The notes: generated from the sequence alone by a model not told the origin. DNA of 10,422 nt from an uncultured Ruminococcus sp. (GCF_934476685.1 NZ_CAKSNX010000025.1:1-10422), one strand, 5' to 3'. Positions 1 through 7,209 are shown, counted from the stretch's first letter. Made by a program: numbers and translations.

Positions 1-57
1 AAGAGAGATAAACAAGGAAAAGAAGCATTTGCAAGATTTGTAGAACAATTAGGTTGA
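1..57 (+). CDS. C-terminal 18 codons of an unidentified protein (partial)
   Basis: Frame 1 is open from the window edge to a TGA at 55-57 and encodes a charged tail ending in FARFVEQLG. It lies directly before a rho-independent terminator, as expected for the 3' end of a real plus-strand gene. Too little is present to name the product, and the gene starts outside the window. Confidence 0.5.
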   Translation, partial: KRDKQGKEAFARFVEQLG

Positions 58-70
58 TTTGGAATATACG

Positions 71-114
71 AAAATGAGCTATTGCATTATGTGCAGTAGC
101 TCATTTCTAATTTT
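71..114. terminator. Bidirectional rho-independent terminator
   Basis: A perfect 10-bp inverted repeat pairs AAATGAGCTA (72-81) with TAGCTCATTT (97-106). It can be extended inward by TTGC/GCAG with one G-U pair. A T-rich tract follows on the plus strand and an A-run precedes it, so it can act on both strands. It sits between the plus-strand gene ending at 57 and the minus-strand fragment ending at 131. Confidence 0.8.
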
Positions 115-130
115 ATTTAAAGATAAGAAT

Positions 131-493
131 TTATTTTAGCACATCATCCAGTGGAATCCAATTATCTCCTGACATATCTTCAGTGTAGATTGTATTATTC
201 ATGTACAATTCCTCATCAATGTCACACACAAAGCCCCAATGAAGGTTGTACTTCTTGGCGTATTCCTTAAATGCATTGAACTTATTTTCGACCTGACGGT
301 CAATATTTTTGGTGTGACCAGCCTGCATACCACCCTTAGTTTCGATGATCCAAATATTTCCGTCGGTAGTCTTAATGATGTAATCAGGATAAAAGAGCCA
401 CTGCTTTCTGATACCATTCACATAGACGATAGAAAGATTCTGTTGACCAGAGTCACCATTCTTGTAAACCCATTCTACAGATACATAATACAA
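131..493 (-). pseudogene. C-terminal fragment of a type III restriction (Res)-like PD-(D/E)XK nuclease
   Basis: This about 120-residue reading frame looks like the end of the Res subunit of a type III restriction enzyme or a related helicase-nuclease. An opening segment (VEWVYKNGDSG) is followed by the nuclease core FYPDYI (residues 34-39) and IIETKGG (49-55), which supply the PD...ExK catalytic pattern. A helical stretch KFNAFKEYAKKY comes next. The helicase part, several hundred residues, is absent. There is no credible start: the only candidate is a TTG at 493 with no Shine-Dalgarno, and the frame simply runs open to a stop at 530-532, inside the next gene's start region. I conclude it is a truncated remnant. 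The family is assigned from motifs remembered for type III Res C-termini; a stand-alone nuclease is less likely. Confidence 0.7.
462..489 (+). promoter_or_regulatory. Possible promoter of the WYL regulator
   Basis: TTGTAA (462-467) and CATAAT (484-489) are separated by 16 bases, with the likely start of transcription about 15 bases before the ATG at 512. The match is only moderate. It lies within the restriction-gene fragment, so it may be a fortuitous promoter. Confidence 0.3.
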
Positions 494-511
494 TAAATAA
501 GAGGTGACAAA

Positions 512-1495
512 ATGAACGCTAAATGCAGATTACTATGTTTAAGAGAAATGTTTATCAAATATACAGATCAAAATAACTATGTTTCAATGAAAAAAATTAG
601 AAACTATCTCAGTTCCTTTGGCTATCTAGCACATAAAATAACGATAAAAGATGATATTGACGCATTGATTTCAAGTGGTATGGAGATAGAATACATCCAC
701 AACAAAGGTTATCATTTGCGATCACGTCCTTTCTCACTCAGCATCTTAAAAATACTTGCCGATGCAATTGCATCTTTTCGATTTCTGACAGTCGATGATT
801 CAGAAAAGCTGCTTAAATTGCTGGAAAGCCTGTGCAGTATTTATGAAGCACCTCTGCTCAGAAGAAAGATCATGCTGACCAATCGTGTAAAGTCGGATAA
901 CGAGCAAATCTTCGACAATATTGACGTTATAAATTCTGCTTTTCGCAGTAATCAGCAAATTAGTTTTGACTACTATGATTGCGATATAAACAAGCATTTG
1001 GTTCAGCGAGGAGAGGAACGACTTTGTTCTCCATTTGCATTGGTGATGAGCGGAGAATGCTATTATGTTGTTTCGTATTATGAAAAATATGCCGATACAT
1101 ACACCAACTTTCGTCTTGATCGAATGCGAAACATCAGGCTTGTGAATTCAGCGAGAGAATATCTGGATGAAAAGCTGAATCTGGAACAGTACATCAAATC
1201 ATCTTTTTCTATGTTTAGCGGAAAGAGTGAGTACGTCACACTACGCTTGCCATTGGAGAACAAATACTGTAACATCGTGATCGACCGGTTCGGGAAGTCA
1301 GTTCTCATGCTCAGGGACAAGAAATCCGACCGCCATTTCATCATTCACGTTCCTGTAAAAGCGGAATATCCACAGCCGTTCTTCTCCTGGATATTTTCAT
1401 TCAGGGGAAAGGTAGAGATCATAAGTCCGATCAGACTGAAAGAACGATACACAAAAGTTCTCTATGAAAGCTGTGTGCAACAATATATGAATTAA
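512..1495 (+). CDS. WYL-domain transcriptional regulator
   Basis: This complete 327-residue protein has the usual architecture of WYL regulators. Residues 1-70 form a winged helix-turn-helix, ending in a wing-like segment (IEYIHNKGYHLRS). A helical linker spans about 75-135. The WYL domain lies at about 138-212, with SPFALVMSGECYYVV (YYV in place of the canonical WYL) and the FRLDRM signature carrying the arginines that usually contact a ligand. A WCX-type C-terminal domain covers about 240-322. GAGGTG at 501-506 gives a good ribosome site for the ATG. WYL proteins are ligand-responsive regulators, often repressors, and in several defence islands (BrxR and CapW are known examples) they control anti-phage genes. 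Here the neighbour is a restriction-enzyme remnant, so a past role in controlling defence cargo is plausible but only inferred. The gene looks intact and ends at a strong terminator. Confidence 0.85.
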   Translation: MNAKCRLLCLREMFIKYTDQNNYVSMKKIRNYLSSFGYLAHKITIKDDIDALISSGMEIEYIHNKGYHLRSRPFSLSILKILADAIASFRFLTVDDSEKLLKLLESLCSIYEAPLLRRKIMLTNRVKSDNEQIFDNIDVINSAFRSNQQISFDYYDCDINKHLVQRGEERLCSPFALVMSGECYYVVSYYEKYADTYTNFRLDRMRNIRLVNSAREYLDEKLNLEQYIKSSFSMFSGKSEYVTLRLPLENKYCNIVIDRFGKSVLMLRDKKSDRHFIIHVPVKAEYPQPFFSWIFSFRGKVEIISPIRLKERYTKVLYESCVQQYMN

Positions 1496-1500
1496 CGAAA

Positions 1501-1535
1501 GCAGGCACTTCGTAAAAATTGAAGTGCCTGTTTTA
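1501..1535. terminator. Bidirectional rho-independent terminator
   Basis: CAGGCACTTC (1502-1511) pairs perfectly with GAAGTGCCTG (1521-1530) across a 9-base loop. TTTT follows on the plus strand, and an A-containing stretch precedes it for the minus strand. It closes the WYL gene (stop at 1493-1495) and the converging helicase remnant (stop at 1536-1538). Confidence 0.85.
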
Positions 1536-3458
1536 TCATTCTATTTCGTTTTTGTCCTGACTTCTCTCTTTCGGCTTAGTCGTTTTCTGTCTGTCCTTAA
1601 AGGCTTCCTTTTTCAGCTTAGCCCTTTCAAAATAGCAGGTACGCTGTTTTTCAGGAGCATTTTTCTTGGCTTCCATCGCTGCCTGATTAAGTTCTTCGGT
1701 AAGAGCAGTAAGCCGTTCTGTTTTTTCTTCAAGTTCTGCCTGATGAGGAAACGGAGTATCAACAATACGCATAGCATTTTCCAAATCCATTTTAAGCTTG
1801 TTGATGCTGTTTTGTGTATCACTGATCGTCTGGTCAATTTTGTAGAGCGTAGATTCCATACGCTTGAGATTGGCAGAAAAGCTGCTTGTTAAAGCACATT
1901 TATGTTCAGCATTGCCTTTCATGGTAATGGAAATGTCAGGCTCATTGCCAAGCATCACTGCCTTGACGGATAGCTTGAATCCCTGAAATTCACCGATTTC
2001 CTTTTCACTGTCAGAACTCTTTTTAACAAAATCCAGTACCGCATCTTCAAGAGCCTGTGCTGCTTCTTTACGGTCCGTATATTCTGGGCCATCAATGGTA
2101 ATTTTGAATACGGGTAGTTTTGTTTCTTCATCTATCGGAAGCTGACGAAGTGTTTCACGGTCTGCTTTCAGATTTTCCAGCCTTTCCTCTGCTTTTTCAA
2201 TTTTTGCAGGAGTGGAAGCAACTGTCTGCTGCATATCAAATACCGTATTGGTATGTTCTGCTTTCAGAAGATTCAGTTCCTTTACCTCGTTATCCAACAT
2301 CATCTTTTCCTTGATACGTTCATCTCCCGTACAGAGTGCTTTGATCTCAGAATAATTGAGTGCCTGCTGATCTACGTCCTCACAAGTTCTTGCAGGCGTT
2401 TTCGAGGTCATGATCTGTCCGATAAAACGCTGCTTTGCTTCCAGTGTCTGATAGAGATATGCATCAAAGCTACCTTTGGTCACATAGTTAAAGACATGAG
2501 CCACACTGTTCTGATTGCCCTGACGTTCGATACGACCAATTCGCTGTTGCAGGTCACTCGGTCGCCAAGGAATATCCAGATTATGCAATGCGATCAGCTT
2601 TTTCTGACAGTTCGTACCCGTACCCATTTTGCCTGTACTTCCCAGCAGAACTCTCATTTCGCCTTTATTCACACGGTCAAAGAGATCAGCTTTCTGCTGT
2701 TCAGTCTTGGCATCATGTACATAAGCGATTTCTTCCGGCTTTACACCATTTTGAATCAGCTTATCACGAATATCATCGTAGACGCAGAAGTCACACTCCT
2801 CCTCTAAAGATTCTCTTTCAGACGCTGACTTTTCATCTGTACTTTCTCCTTTCTCCGTTGACTGCGAATTTTTCTTTGGAACGCCCAGATCGCAGAAGAT
2901 GATTTGTGTCAGCTTTTCTTCTGCTGTATCGTGATAAATTTGCGTAACATTCCTAACACACTGATTCAGCTTTGTATCAGGGCTATCCTCAAATGACGGG
3001 TCAATCAGTCTTGGGTCAAGTCCCAGCTTTCTGCCGTCGGAAGTAATACGGAGCATATTGTCCACAGAGGGGTCAACGTTTCCGCTTTGTACATCATCAG
3101 CACGGTCGGATAACTCCTGCACAAGCGTTTTTTGAAACTCTGTTGCTTCGATGTTCTCAATGTGATACTTCATTTCCGGCGTAGCAAGGTCAAGCGTATC
3201 TGCTGTACGCACATCGGCAACCTGTTTGAACATACTCATCAGTTCCGGCAAACCTGTATAGTTGGCGATTCGGGTGCGTTCCTTGAACTTATTGCCGGCA
3301 GGAGCAAGTTCCCATTCCGTTTTCTGTTCCCCGAATACCATTACCCAGTTGTCGAAATTGCTTAGTCCATGATCTTTCAAAAAGTCATATTCCAAAAAAC
3401 GCATCATGGTATGTAATTCGGTTACATAGTTACTGAGTGGTGTACCTATTGCGGCACA
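1536..3458 (-). pseudogene. C-terminal part of a giant SNF2-type helicase (ICE-type), 5' end missing
   Basis: The reading frame encodes the second RecA-like lobe and tail of an SNF2-family DNA helicase of the kind found as proteins of around 2,000 residues or more in Clostridia ICEs, where they often carry an N-6 DNA methylase domain. Numbering from the ATG at 3407, motif IV is IIFCDLG (169-175), motif V is LLGSTGKMGTGTNCQ (254-268) and motif VI is QQRIGRIERQG (287-297). The tail contains coiled-coil-like heptads (about 370-420 and 555-590) and a basic end. The MM at 3407 is not a true start. The same frame continues upstream as AAIGTPLSNYVTELHT, the conserved GTP/SN helicase motif normally in mid-protein, until a stop at 3459-3461. 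Walker A and B and everything before them are missing, so the gene was cut at about 3452-3460. The product, if made, could not hydrolyse ATP. Confidence 0.85.
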
Positions 3459-3558
3459 TTAACTACACTTAAAACAGGCAAATTCGGTCGATTGGTTTTA
3501 CAATAAACACAGCAAATAGATAAGTGATTTCACTACGATTCAGAATAATAAAATTCAA

Positions 3559-3595
3559 GGCTATGTATAAGATTTGTACATAGTCTGTTTTTCTA
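3559..3595 (+). terminator. Weak rho-independent terminator candidate
   Basis: CTATGTA (3561-3567) pairs with TACATAG (3577-3583), extended outward by GG/TC with one G-U pair. CTGTTTTTCT follows. It would stop plus-strand transcription arriving from the left, just before the promoter at 3596. No upstream gene is now present to need it. Confidence 0.4.
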
Positions 3596-3624
3596 TTGAA
3601 AAAAGTTTGAGGATATGATATAAT
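3596..3624 (+). promoter_or_regulatory. Strong sigma-A-type promoter with no intact gene behind it
   Basis: TTGAAA (3596-3601) and a perfect TATAAT (3619-3624) are separated by 17 bases. No plus-strand gene follows for about 1.6 kb: the transcript would run through a non-coding leader and antisense into the IS110 transposase. The simplest reading is that it once served the response-regulator gene now at 5225, before the insertion sequence entered. Confidence 0.7.
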
Positions 3625-3841
3625 AACAGTTGATACATAAACTCCTAAAATAAATGTGAGACCTGCAAATAAAAGTCAAGTGGTAAAATAAAAGTTTCAC
3701 AAAACTTTCACAGAAGAAAGAATAGACACGACAATAAGACCGCCGAAGCAGTCATTGTAGCATTTTTATGATAACCTGTCAAGGTCAAGCGACTGCGCCG
3801 TGCCTATGCTTTGCCTCCGGATCTGAATTTATGAATATATG

Positions 3842-4940
3842 CTATTGCAAAGGCATTACCTCTTTGACTCTGGCATAATAAATACGCAAAAATTTATGAG
3901 CAGCGGCAATCATGTAAACTTTGTATGGTTTTCCCTCGGTTCGTTTCTTGTCGAGGAACTGGTACACTGGCTCATCAACAGGCTGTCTTTGAAAATATAT
4001 TGTCATGATCAGGAACAATGTTTTACACAGTGCGGGAGAGCCCCTCTTGGAAATGCTTCTGGATTTAGGATCATCCTTACCGGATTGATTGGGCGACGGA
4101 TCAATGCCTGCCAGAGCAACAAGAGATTTTCCACTTTTCAGCTTTGTAACATCTCCGATTTCAGCGATGAGCTGTGAACAGGTCACTTTTCCTACACCGT
4201 ACATGCTCAGGGCAGTGGCGTATTCCGGAAGCTCGGAGGCAAGAGAATCCATTTCATTGTGAAGATTTGCGATAGATTCAAGCGTGGAGTTGAGTAGCTT
4301 CGCAGAGTCGGCGATCATCTTCTTGACCGCTTCCGTCATAGGCAGCGTGCAGACCAGTGTCTTTGCATATGAATGAATCTGTTCAGCTTTTGACTCGCTG
4401 TACTTGTAACGCTCTTTTTTGCACCAGCTTTGGTATTTGGCTTTGAATGCAGATAAGGAGAGCTTTGCAACAGTCCAGCAATGCAATAAAGCTGTTCTTC
4501 TGCATCACAAGTATCTTGTTCAGCTTGATGCATTGGCGGTTCATGATTTTCAGTGTTTTGCGGACTGTTTCAGCAGGCGTATATTCACAGAGCTTTATCC
4601 ATTTGTCAAGAGCGAATGATGCAATTTTCAGCGCATCAATCCGATCCGTCTTGACTTTTCTGACACGGTTTGTGTCGTAGTCATCAATCAGCAAAGGGTT
4701 GACTACGGATACAAATATACCGGCGTTATGGAGTGCATTAGCAATAGGTTCATAATATGTTCCGGTGTACTCCATGACTACCTTTGTTTCACCGGATAAT
4801 GATTTGATAAAGGTCACAAGCTTTTTTAAATCGCTTTCCGTATGCGATACATCAAATGGTTCAGCTATGACTACTCCAAAGGGCTGAATTACAGCTACTG
4901 TGCTTTTTCCTTTGGATACGTCAATTCCGACTGCGTTCAT
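3842..4940 (-). pseudogene. IS110-family RNA-guided transposase, frameshifted with internal deletion
   Basis: The N-terminal half starts best at the ATG at 4940, eight bases after AGGAG (4949-4953). It shows the RuvC-like DEDD domain: GIDVSKG (D7), VMEYTG (E57) and KTDRIDA (D99, D102). The C-terminal half, in another frame, carries the Tnp domain with the helix-hairpin-helix-like MYGVGKVTCSQLIAEIGD, AGIDPSPNQSG and the SKRGSP segment where the catalytic serine lies, ending at TAG 3842-3844. The two frames meet near 4440-4490, after SFIALLD and before VAKLSLSAF. From what I remember of close IS110 transposases, about 30 residues (the QTYPGV...WVDF...YWHVD region) are missing there. The total is about 366 codons against roughly 400 in relatives. 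This is a deletion plus frameshift, so the protein should be inactive. Confidence 0.85.
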
Positions 4941-4959
4941 ATACATCTCTCCTACTGAT

Positions 4960-5131
4960 AGAATTTGTGATCGATAAATCCATTCTTTCCTCGTTACCTA
5001 TTCTGCCTACTGAGTGATGCGAGCGTAAGTCTTAGCTCTACCTGCAAAATCGAACGCTATAACGAAAGCATGGATAACTGTCTCACGTACGGGCGTGGCG
5101 TCCCAAGGTGATTGACGTTATTCCAATCACT
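4960..5131 (-). ncRNA. Candidate IS110 bridge RNA in the left-end leader
   Basis: IS110-group elements transcribe a bridge RNA of about 150-200 nt from the non-coding end upstream of the transposase; its two internal loops pair with target and donor DNA. This leader has the right position and length, a minus-strand promoter in front, and a hairpin near the predicted 5' end (GTGATTG/CAATCAC at 5108-5130), as in the IS621 bridge RNA. Further hairpins include GTTATCC (5071-5077 on the opposite strand) pairing with bulged GGAATAAC (5117-5124), which competes with the 5' hairpin, and GAGC/GCTC with TAA/TTA at 5021-5038. The segment at 5057-5070 is complementary over 14 positions to the left-end DNA at 5131-5144. 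The 3' end and the loop assignments are my guess. Confidence 0.45.
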
Positions 5132-5145
5132 GCTTTCATTATAGC
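5056..5145. repeat. 15-bp inverted repeat in the IS110 left end
   Basis: GCTATAACGAAAGCA (5056-5070) faces TGCTTTCATTATAGC (5131-5145) with a single mismatch. In a minus-strand transcript that mismatch becomes a G-U pair, whereas in a plus-strand transcript it is a C-A clash. The right arm contains the TATAAT of the leader promoter. Confidence 0.75.
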
Positions 5146-5167
5146 TTAAGTAACAAGCGCGTGTAAA
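5138..5167 (-). promoter_or_regulatory. Promoter for the IS110 leader RNA and transposase
   Basis: On the minus strand TTTACA (complement of 5162-5167) and TATAAT (complement of 5138-5143) are 18 bases apart. Transcription would start near 5131, just before the GTGATTG hairpin. IS110 elements often complete such a promoter only in the excised circle; here the -35 may lie in flanking DNA, depending on where the element ends. Confidence 0.5.
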
Positions 5168-5178
5168 CCATGGCTGGC

Positions 5179-5207
5179 TTGTCATGGATTTATACGACTA
5201 ATATTAT
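5179..5207 (+). promoter_or_regulatory. Possible local promoter of the truncated response regulator
   Basis: TTGTCA (5179-5184) and TATTAT (5202-5207) are 17 bases apart, which would give a very short leader before the ATG at 5225. The -35 overlaps a small dyad, CCATG (5168-5172) and CATGG (5183-5187). The fit is moderate. Confidence 0.35.
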
Positions 5208-5224
5208 TATAGTAGGTGAACGTA

Positions 5225-5653
5225 ATGAACATTGCAATTTGTGATGATGAACCGATTTTCTTGAAACAACTTCATCGGAAATTAACCGATATGAAAATAC
5301 CTGATTGTCAAGTACATGAGTTTTCAAACGGACGTGACTTGCTTGGCTTTTTTGTAAAAGGAATGTATGAAGTAATCATTCTTGATGTTGAAATGCCTGA
5401 AATGAACGGCTTACAAGTTGCTGAAAGAATAAGGCAGATAGATGATTCTGTTATCATCTCTTTCATGACAAATTATTTGGAATTTGCTGTGGAGGGATAT
5501 GAGGTTGGTGCGTTTAGATATATACTAAAGAAACAGCCTGACTATATGTACGAGAAACAACTGAATTCTATTATTACAGAATGTGAGCAGCGATTTAGAA
5601 CCTTTACTTTTTCAAATAAGAATCTGCAGGAGGTATACTATTTTGACAGGTAA
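5225..5653 (+). pseudogene. Response regulator receiver domain lacking its LytTR DNA-binding domain
   Basis: The ATG at 5225 follows AGGTGA (5214-5219) and is preferred over the GTG at 5216. The 142-residue product begins MNIAICDDE with the acidic pair of a receiver domain. It continues to the phosphorylation site in IILDVEMPEMNG (the D after IIL) and the conserved lysine in RYILKK. This is the AgrA/LytR-type receiver. The C-terminal FTFSNKNLQEVYYFDR looks like the first strand of a LytTR DNA-binding domain, but a TAG follows at 5651-5653. Full-length relatives have about 240 residues, so roughly 100 are missing. No partner histidine kinase is present. The 3' end carries the ribosome site and start of the next gene, so the truncation point is a DNA junction near 5610-5640. 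A functional receiver-only protein is possible but less likely. Confidence 0.75.
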
Positions 5654-6005
5654 AGAGTTTTTATGGCAGTACATTATGATTGATCGGAAGATCAGGAGCG
5701 TGAAGCTTCAGTTGGATAGTATGATCGCATTAGCTAATACAAGTGCAATGCAGGATCATTTGCAATCGGAAATCGACGACTTGACCAATTCGTTGAAATT
5801 AATTGTTGATAACGGAAATTTGGTTAAGATGCAGATGATCAATAAGATCCAGCAGATTGAAAATGATAACCGCAGAGAAATCCTCATTAGAAAGTACATC
5901 AAATTTGAGAGCATTGTCAAAATTTCAAAAGAAATGTTCATTTCAAGACAGGGCATCTACTATCACCTTGAACTTGGTGAGAAAGAAATTGAAAAGCTGA
6001 TATAA
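5643..6005 (+). CDS. DUF1492-family protein (RinA/ArpU-like, helix-turn-helix C-terminus)
   Basis: The best start is the TTG at 5643, nine bases after a perfect AGGAGG (5628-5633), giving 120 residues that open MTGKEFLWQYIMIDRKI. This matches the family's usual opening, an (M)..KEFL.Q...ID..I pattern followed by coiled-coil-like helices (about 15-80). The C-terminus (EILIRKYIKFESIVKISKEMFISRQGIYYHL) resembles a sigma-70 region 4/RinA-type helix-turn-helix that recognises DNA. Such small proteins occur in prophages and ICEs, apparently as transcriptional activators of late or transfer genes; the exact role is not proven. It overlaps the end of the truncated response regulator by 11 bases in a different frame and is closed by a strong terminator. 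Family call fairly confident, function tentative. Confidence 0.7.
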   Translation: MTGKEFLWQYIMIDRKIRSVKLQLDSMIALANTSAMQDHLQSEIDDLTNSLKLIVDNGNLVKMQMINKIQQIENDNRREILIRKYIKFESIVKISKEMFISRQGIYYHLELGEKEIEKLI

Positions 6006-6009
6006 TACG

Positions 6010-6050
6010 AAAGACCAACTCGGCAAAAGCTAAGTTGGTCTTTTTTCTTT
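6010..6050. terminator. Bidirectional rho-independent terminator
   Basis: AAGACCAACT (6011-6020) pairs with AGTTGGTCTT (6033-6042). A short inner pairing closes on an AAAA loop, and a run of six T starting at 6041 overlaps the stem's 3' arm. It separates the DUF1492 gene (stop 6003-6005) from the converging DUF1016 gene (stop at 6053). Confidence 0.85.
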
Positions 6051-6052
6051 TA

Positions 6053-7144
6053 TTATTGGTTATTCTCATCTTTATCGTGTTGTAGATAATACATCGTTTT
6101 CTGCATTTCGATCTCAGCACGAAGTTCTTCTTCTGTTGGCAGATACAGCTTGTACTTTGATGCAAAGAGCTGTTCATTGCCGTGCATGACGGAATATCTT
6201 GCAATATCTTCATCCGTATCAGAACAAAGTACAATGCCGATCGTCGGATTATCTCCCTCACTTCGTTTCAGTTCGTCATACATTCGGATATACATATCCA
6301 TTTGCCCGACATCCTGATGCGTAATTTTCTCTGTTTTAAGGTCAATCAGAACAAAACATTTCAGAATGTAGTTGTAAAAAACGAGATCAATGTAGTAATC
6401 CTGTTTCTCCGTTTTGATATGTTGTTGTCTTGCGACAAAGGCATATCCTTTACCGAGTTCCATAAGAAATTTCTGAATATTGGAAAGAATGCTCGATTCC
6501 AGTTCACTTTCTGTGAAATCTGTATTTGATGATAAACCCAAAAATTCAGCTATTACAGGATTTTTGATAAACTCCAACTTGTCCGTTTGAAAATCAGCTG
6601 TAAGCTGTTTCATCTCATTCTCAACACGATTCCTATTCTGTGTCTGTAACATACGGTAGTAATATTGCGATGAGATATTTCTTTGTAATGTGCGTACACT
6701 CCATGTCTGCTCGTAAGCCTCTTTTTCATACCAGTCACGGGCAATCTTGTCTTTCACTTGTAATAAGACGTTGTAATGTGACCAAGACAACAAGATTGCA
6801 GATTTTCCAGACGGTGTCTGGAAAATCTCAGGGTAGGTTTTATAGAAAGAATAGAAGCTGTATAAATTAGATTTTGTATAGCCTTTTCCAAATTCTTTGG
6901 TCAGTTCAAAAGATAACTTTTTTATCACTTCAGCACCATAATCAGCACGATCTTCCCCATTCAGTTCCTAACTTGCAATTCGGTATCCGATCAGCCAATT
7001 ACGCTGAACAAGGATCGTATTTACAGCCTGATGTGCAGTTTTCTGAGAACCCTCTATGATCTTTCGCATATCATTCATGATGTTATCTGTTTTCGTAAAA
7101 TTACTCATAACATCATTTTGTCCCATGTTAACGATATTATCCAT
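6053..7144 (-). pseudogene. DUF1016/YhcG-type PD-(D/E)XK nuclease with one in-frame stop
   Basis: Reading through a single TAG gives 363 residues, close to E. coli YhcG (about 375). The start is ATG 7144-7142 after GGAAAGGA. The N-terminal DUF1016_N domain ends in RNWLIGYRIAS, then TAG at 6970-6968, and the same frame continues ELNGEDRADYGAEVIKKLS, exactly the family's next conserved block. The C-terminal nuclease domain has DYYIDLVFYN, VLIDLKTEK and GQMDMYIRMYDE, which supply the PD-(D/E)XK pattern. A likely ancestor read GAG (SEELNGEDRADYG), so one G-to-T change would explain the stop. Reinitiation at the GTG at 6928 could yield a 291-residue nuclease domain, but no Shine-Dalgarno precedes it. 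Family members are thought to be nucleases linked to mobile DNA or defence; the substrate is unknown. Confidence 0.85.
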
Positions 7145-7180
7145 TATTTTTTCCTTTCCGAAAAATCTTTTATATGAAAT

Positions 7181-7209
7181 AGTATAGCATAAAACGAAGA
7201 TTTCTTCAA
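7181..7209 (-). promoter_or_regulatory. Promoter of the DUF1016 gene
   Basis: On the minus strand TTGAAG (complement of 7204-7209) and TATACT (complement of 7181-7186) are exactly 17 bases apart. The ATG at 7144 lies about 37 bases downstream of the -10, with a GGAAAGGA ribosome site between. Confidence 0.7.

Larger units (their letters stand above)
3459..3841. other. Non-coding junction between helicase remnant and IS110 element
   Basis: About 380 bases carry no convincing gene. Helicase similarity stops abruptly near 3452-3460. On the plus strand a short open tail ends with TAA at 3504-3506; it might be the end of a lost gene, but this is weak. A 12-bp hyphenated dyad, AGTGA-TT-TCACT (3523-3534), a terminator-like hairpin (3559-3595) and a strong promoter (3596-3624) follow. 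Then comes an imperfect 11-bp tandem repeat, AAGTTTCACA (3692-3701) and AACTTTCACA (3703-3712). The part nearest 3841 should contain the right end of the insertion sequence, whose exact boundary I cannot place. Confidence 0.5.
3842..5145 (-). mobile_element. IS110-family insertion sequence, defective
   Basis: The element contains an IS110-type DEDD transposase (disrupted) on the minus strand and, upstream of it, about 200 bases of structured non-coding sequence, which is the IS110-group layout (IS1111-group members keep it downstream). Its ends are not resolved. IS110 elements lack clear terminal inverted repeats, and I find no target duplication. The limits given run from the transposase stop to the outer edge of the leader inverted repeat; the true ends probably lie somewhat outside. 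Confidence 0.75.

Noticed and set aside
2253..2807. A 184-codon plus-strand open frame opposite the helicase remnant
   Set aside because: It lies over motifs V and VI of the helicase in antisense; no start signal and no recognisable protein features.
3626..3634. ACAGTTGAT resembling one half of a LytTR/AgrA binding site
   Set aside because: No second half-site is found at the usual 12-base spacing on either side, and a single degenerate 9-mer is expected by chance.
4383..4490. Programmed frameshift in the IS110 transposase
   Set aside because: IS110 transposases are single-frame, and here conserved linker residues are also missing, which frameshifting cannot explain.
6968..6970. TAG read as pyrrolysine or other recoding in DUF1016
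   Set aside because: The position is not a catalytic site, the codon differs from a likely GAG by one base, and nothing in the window suggests recoding.
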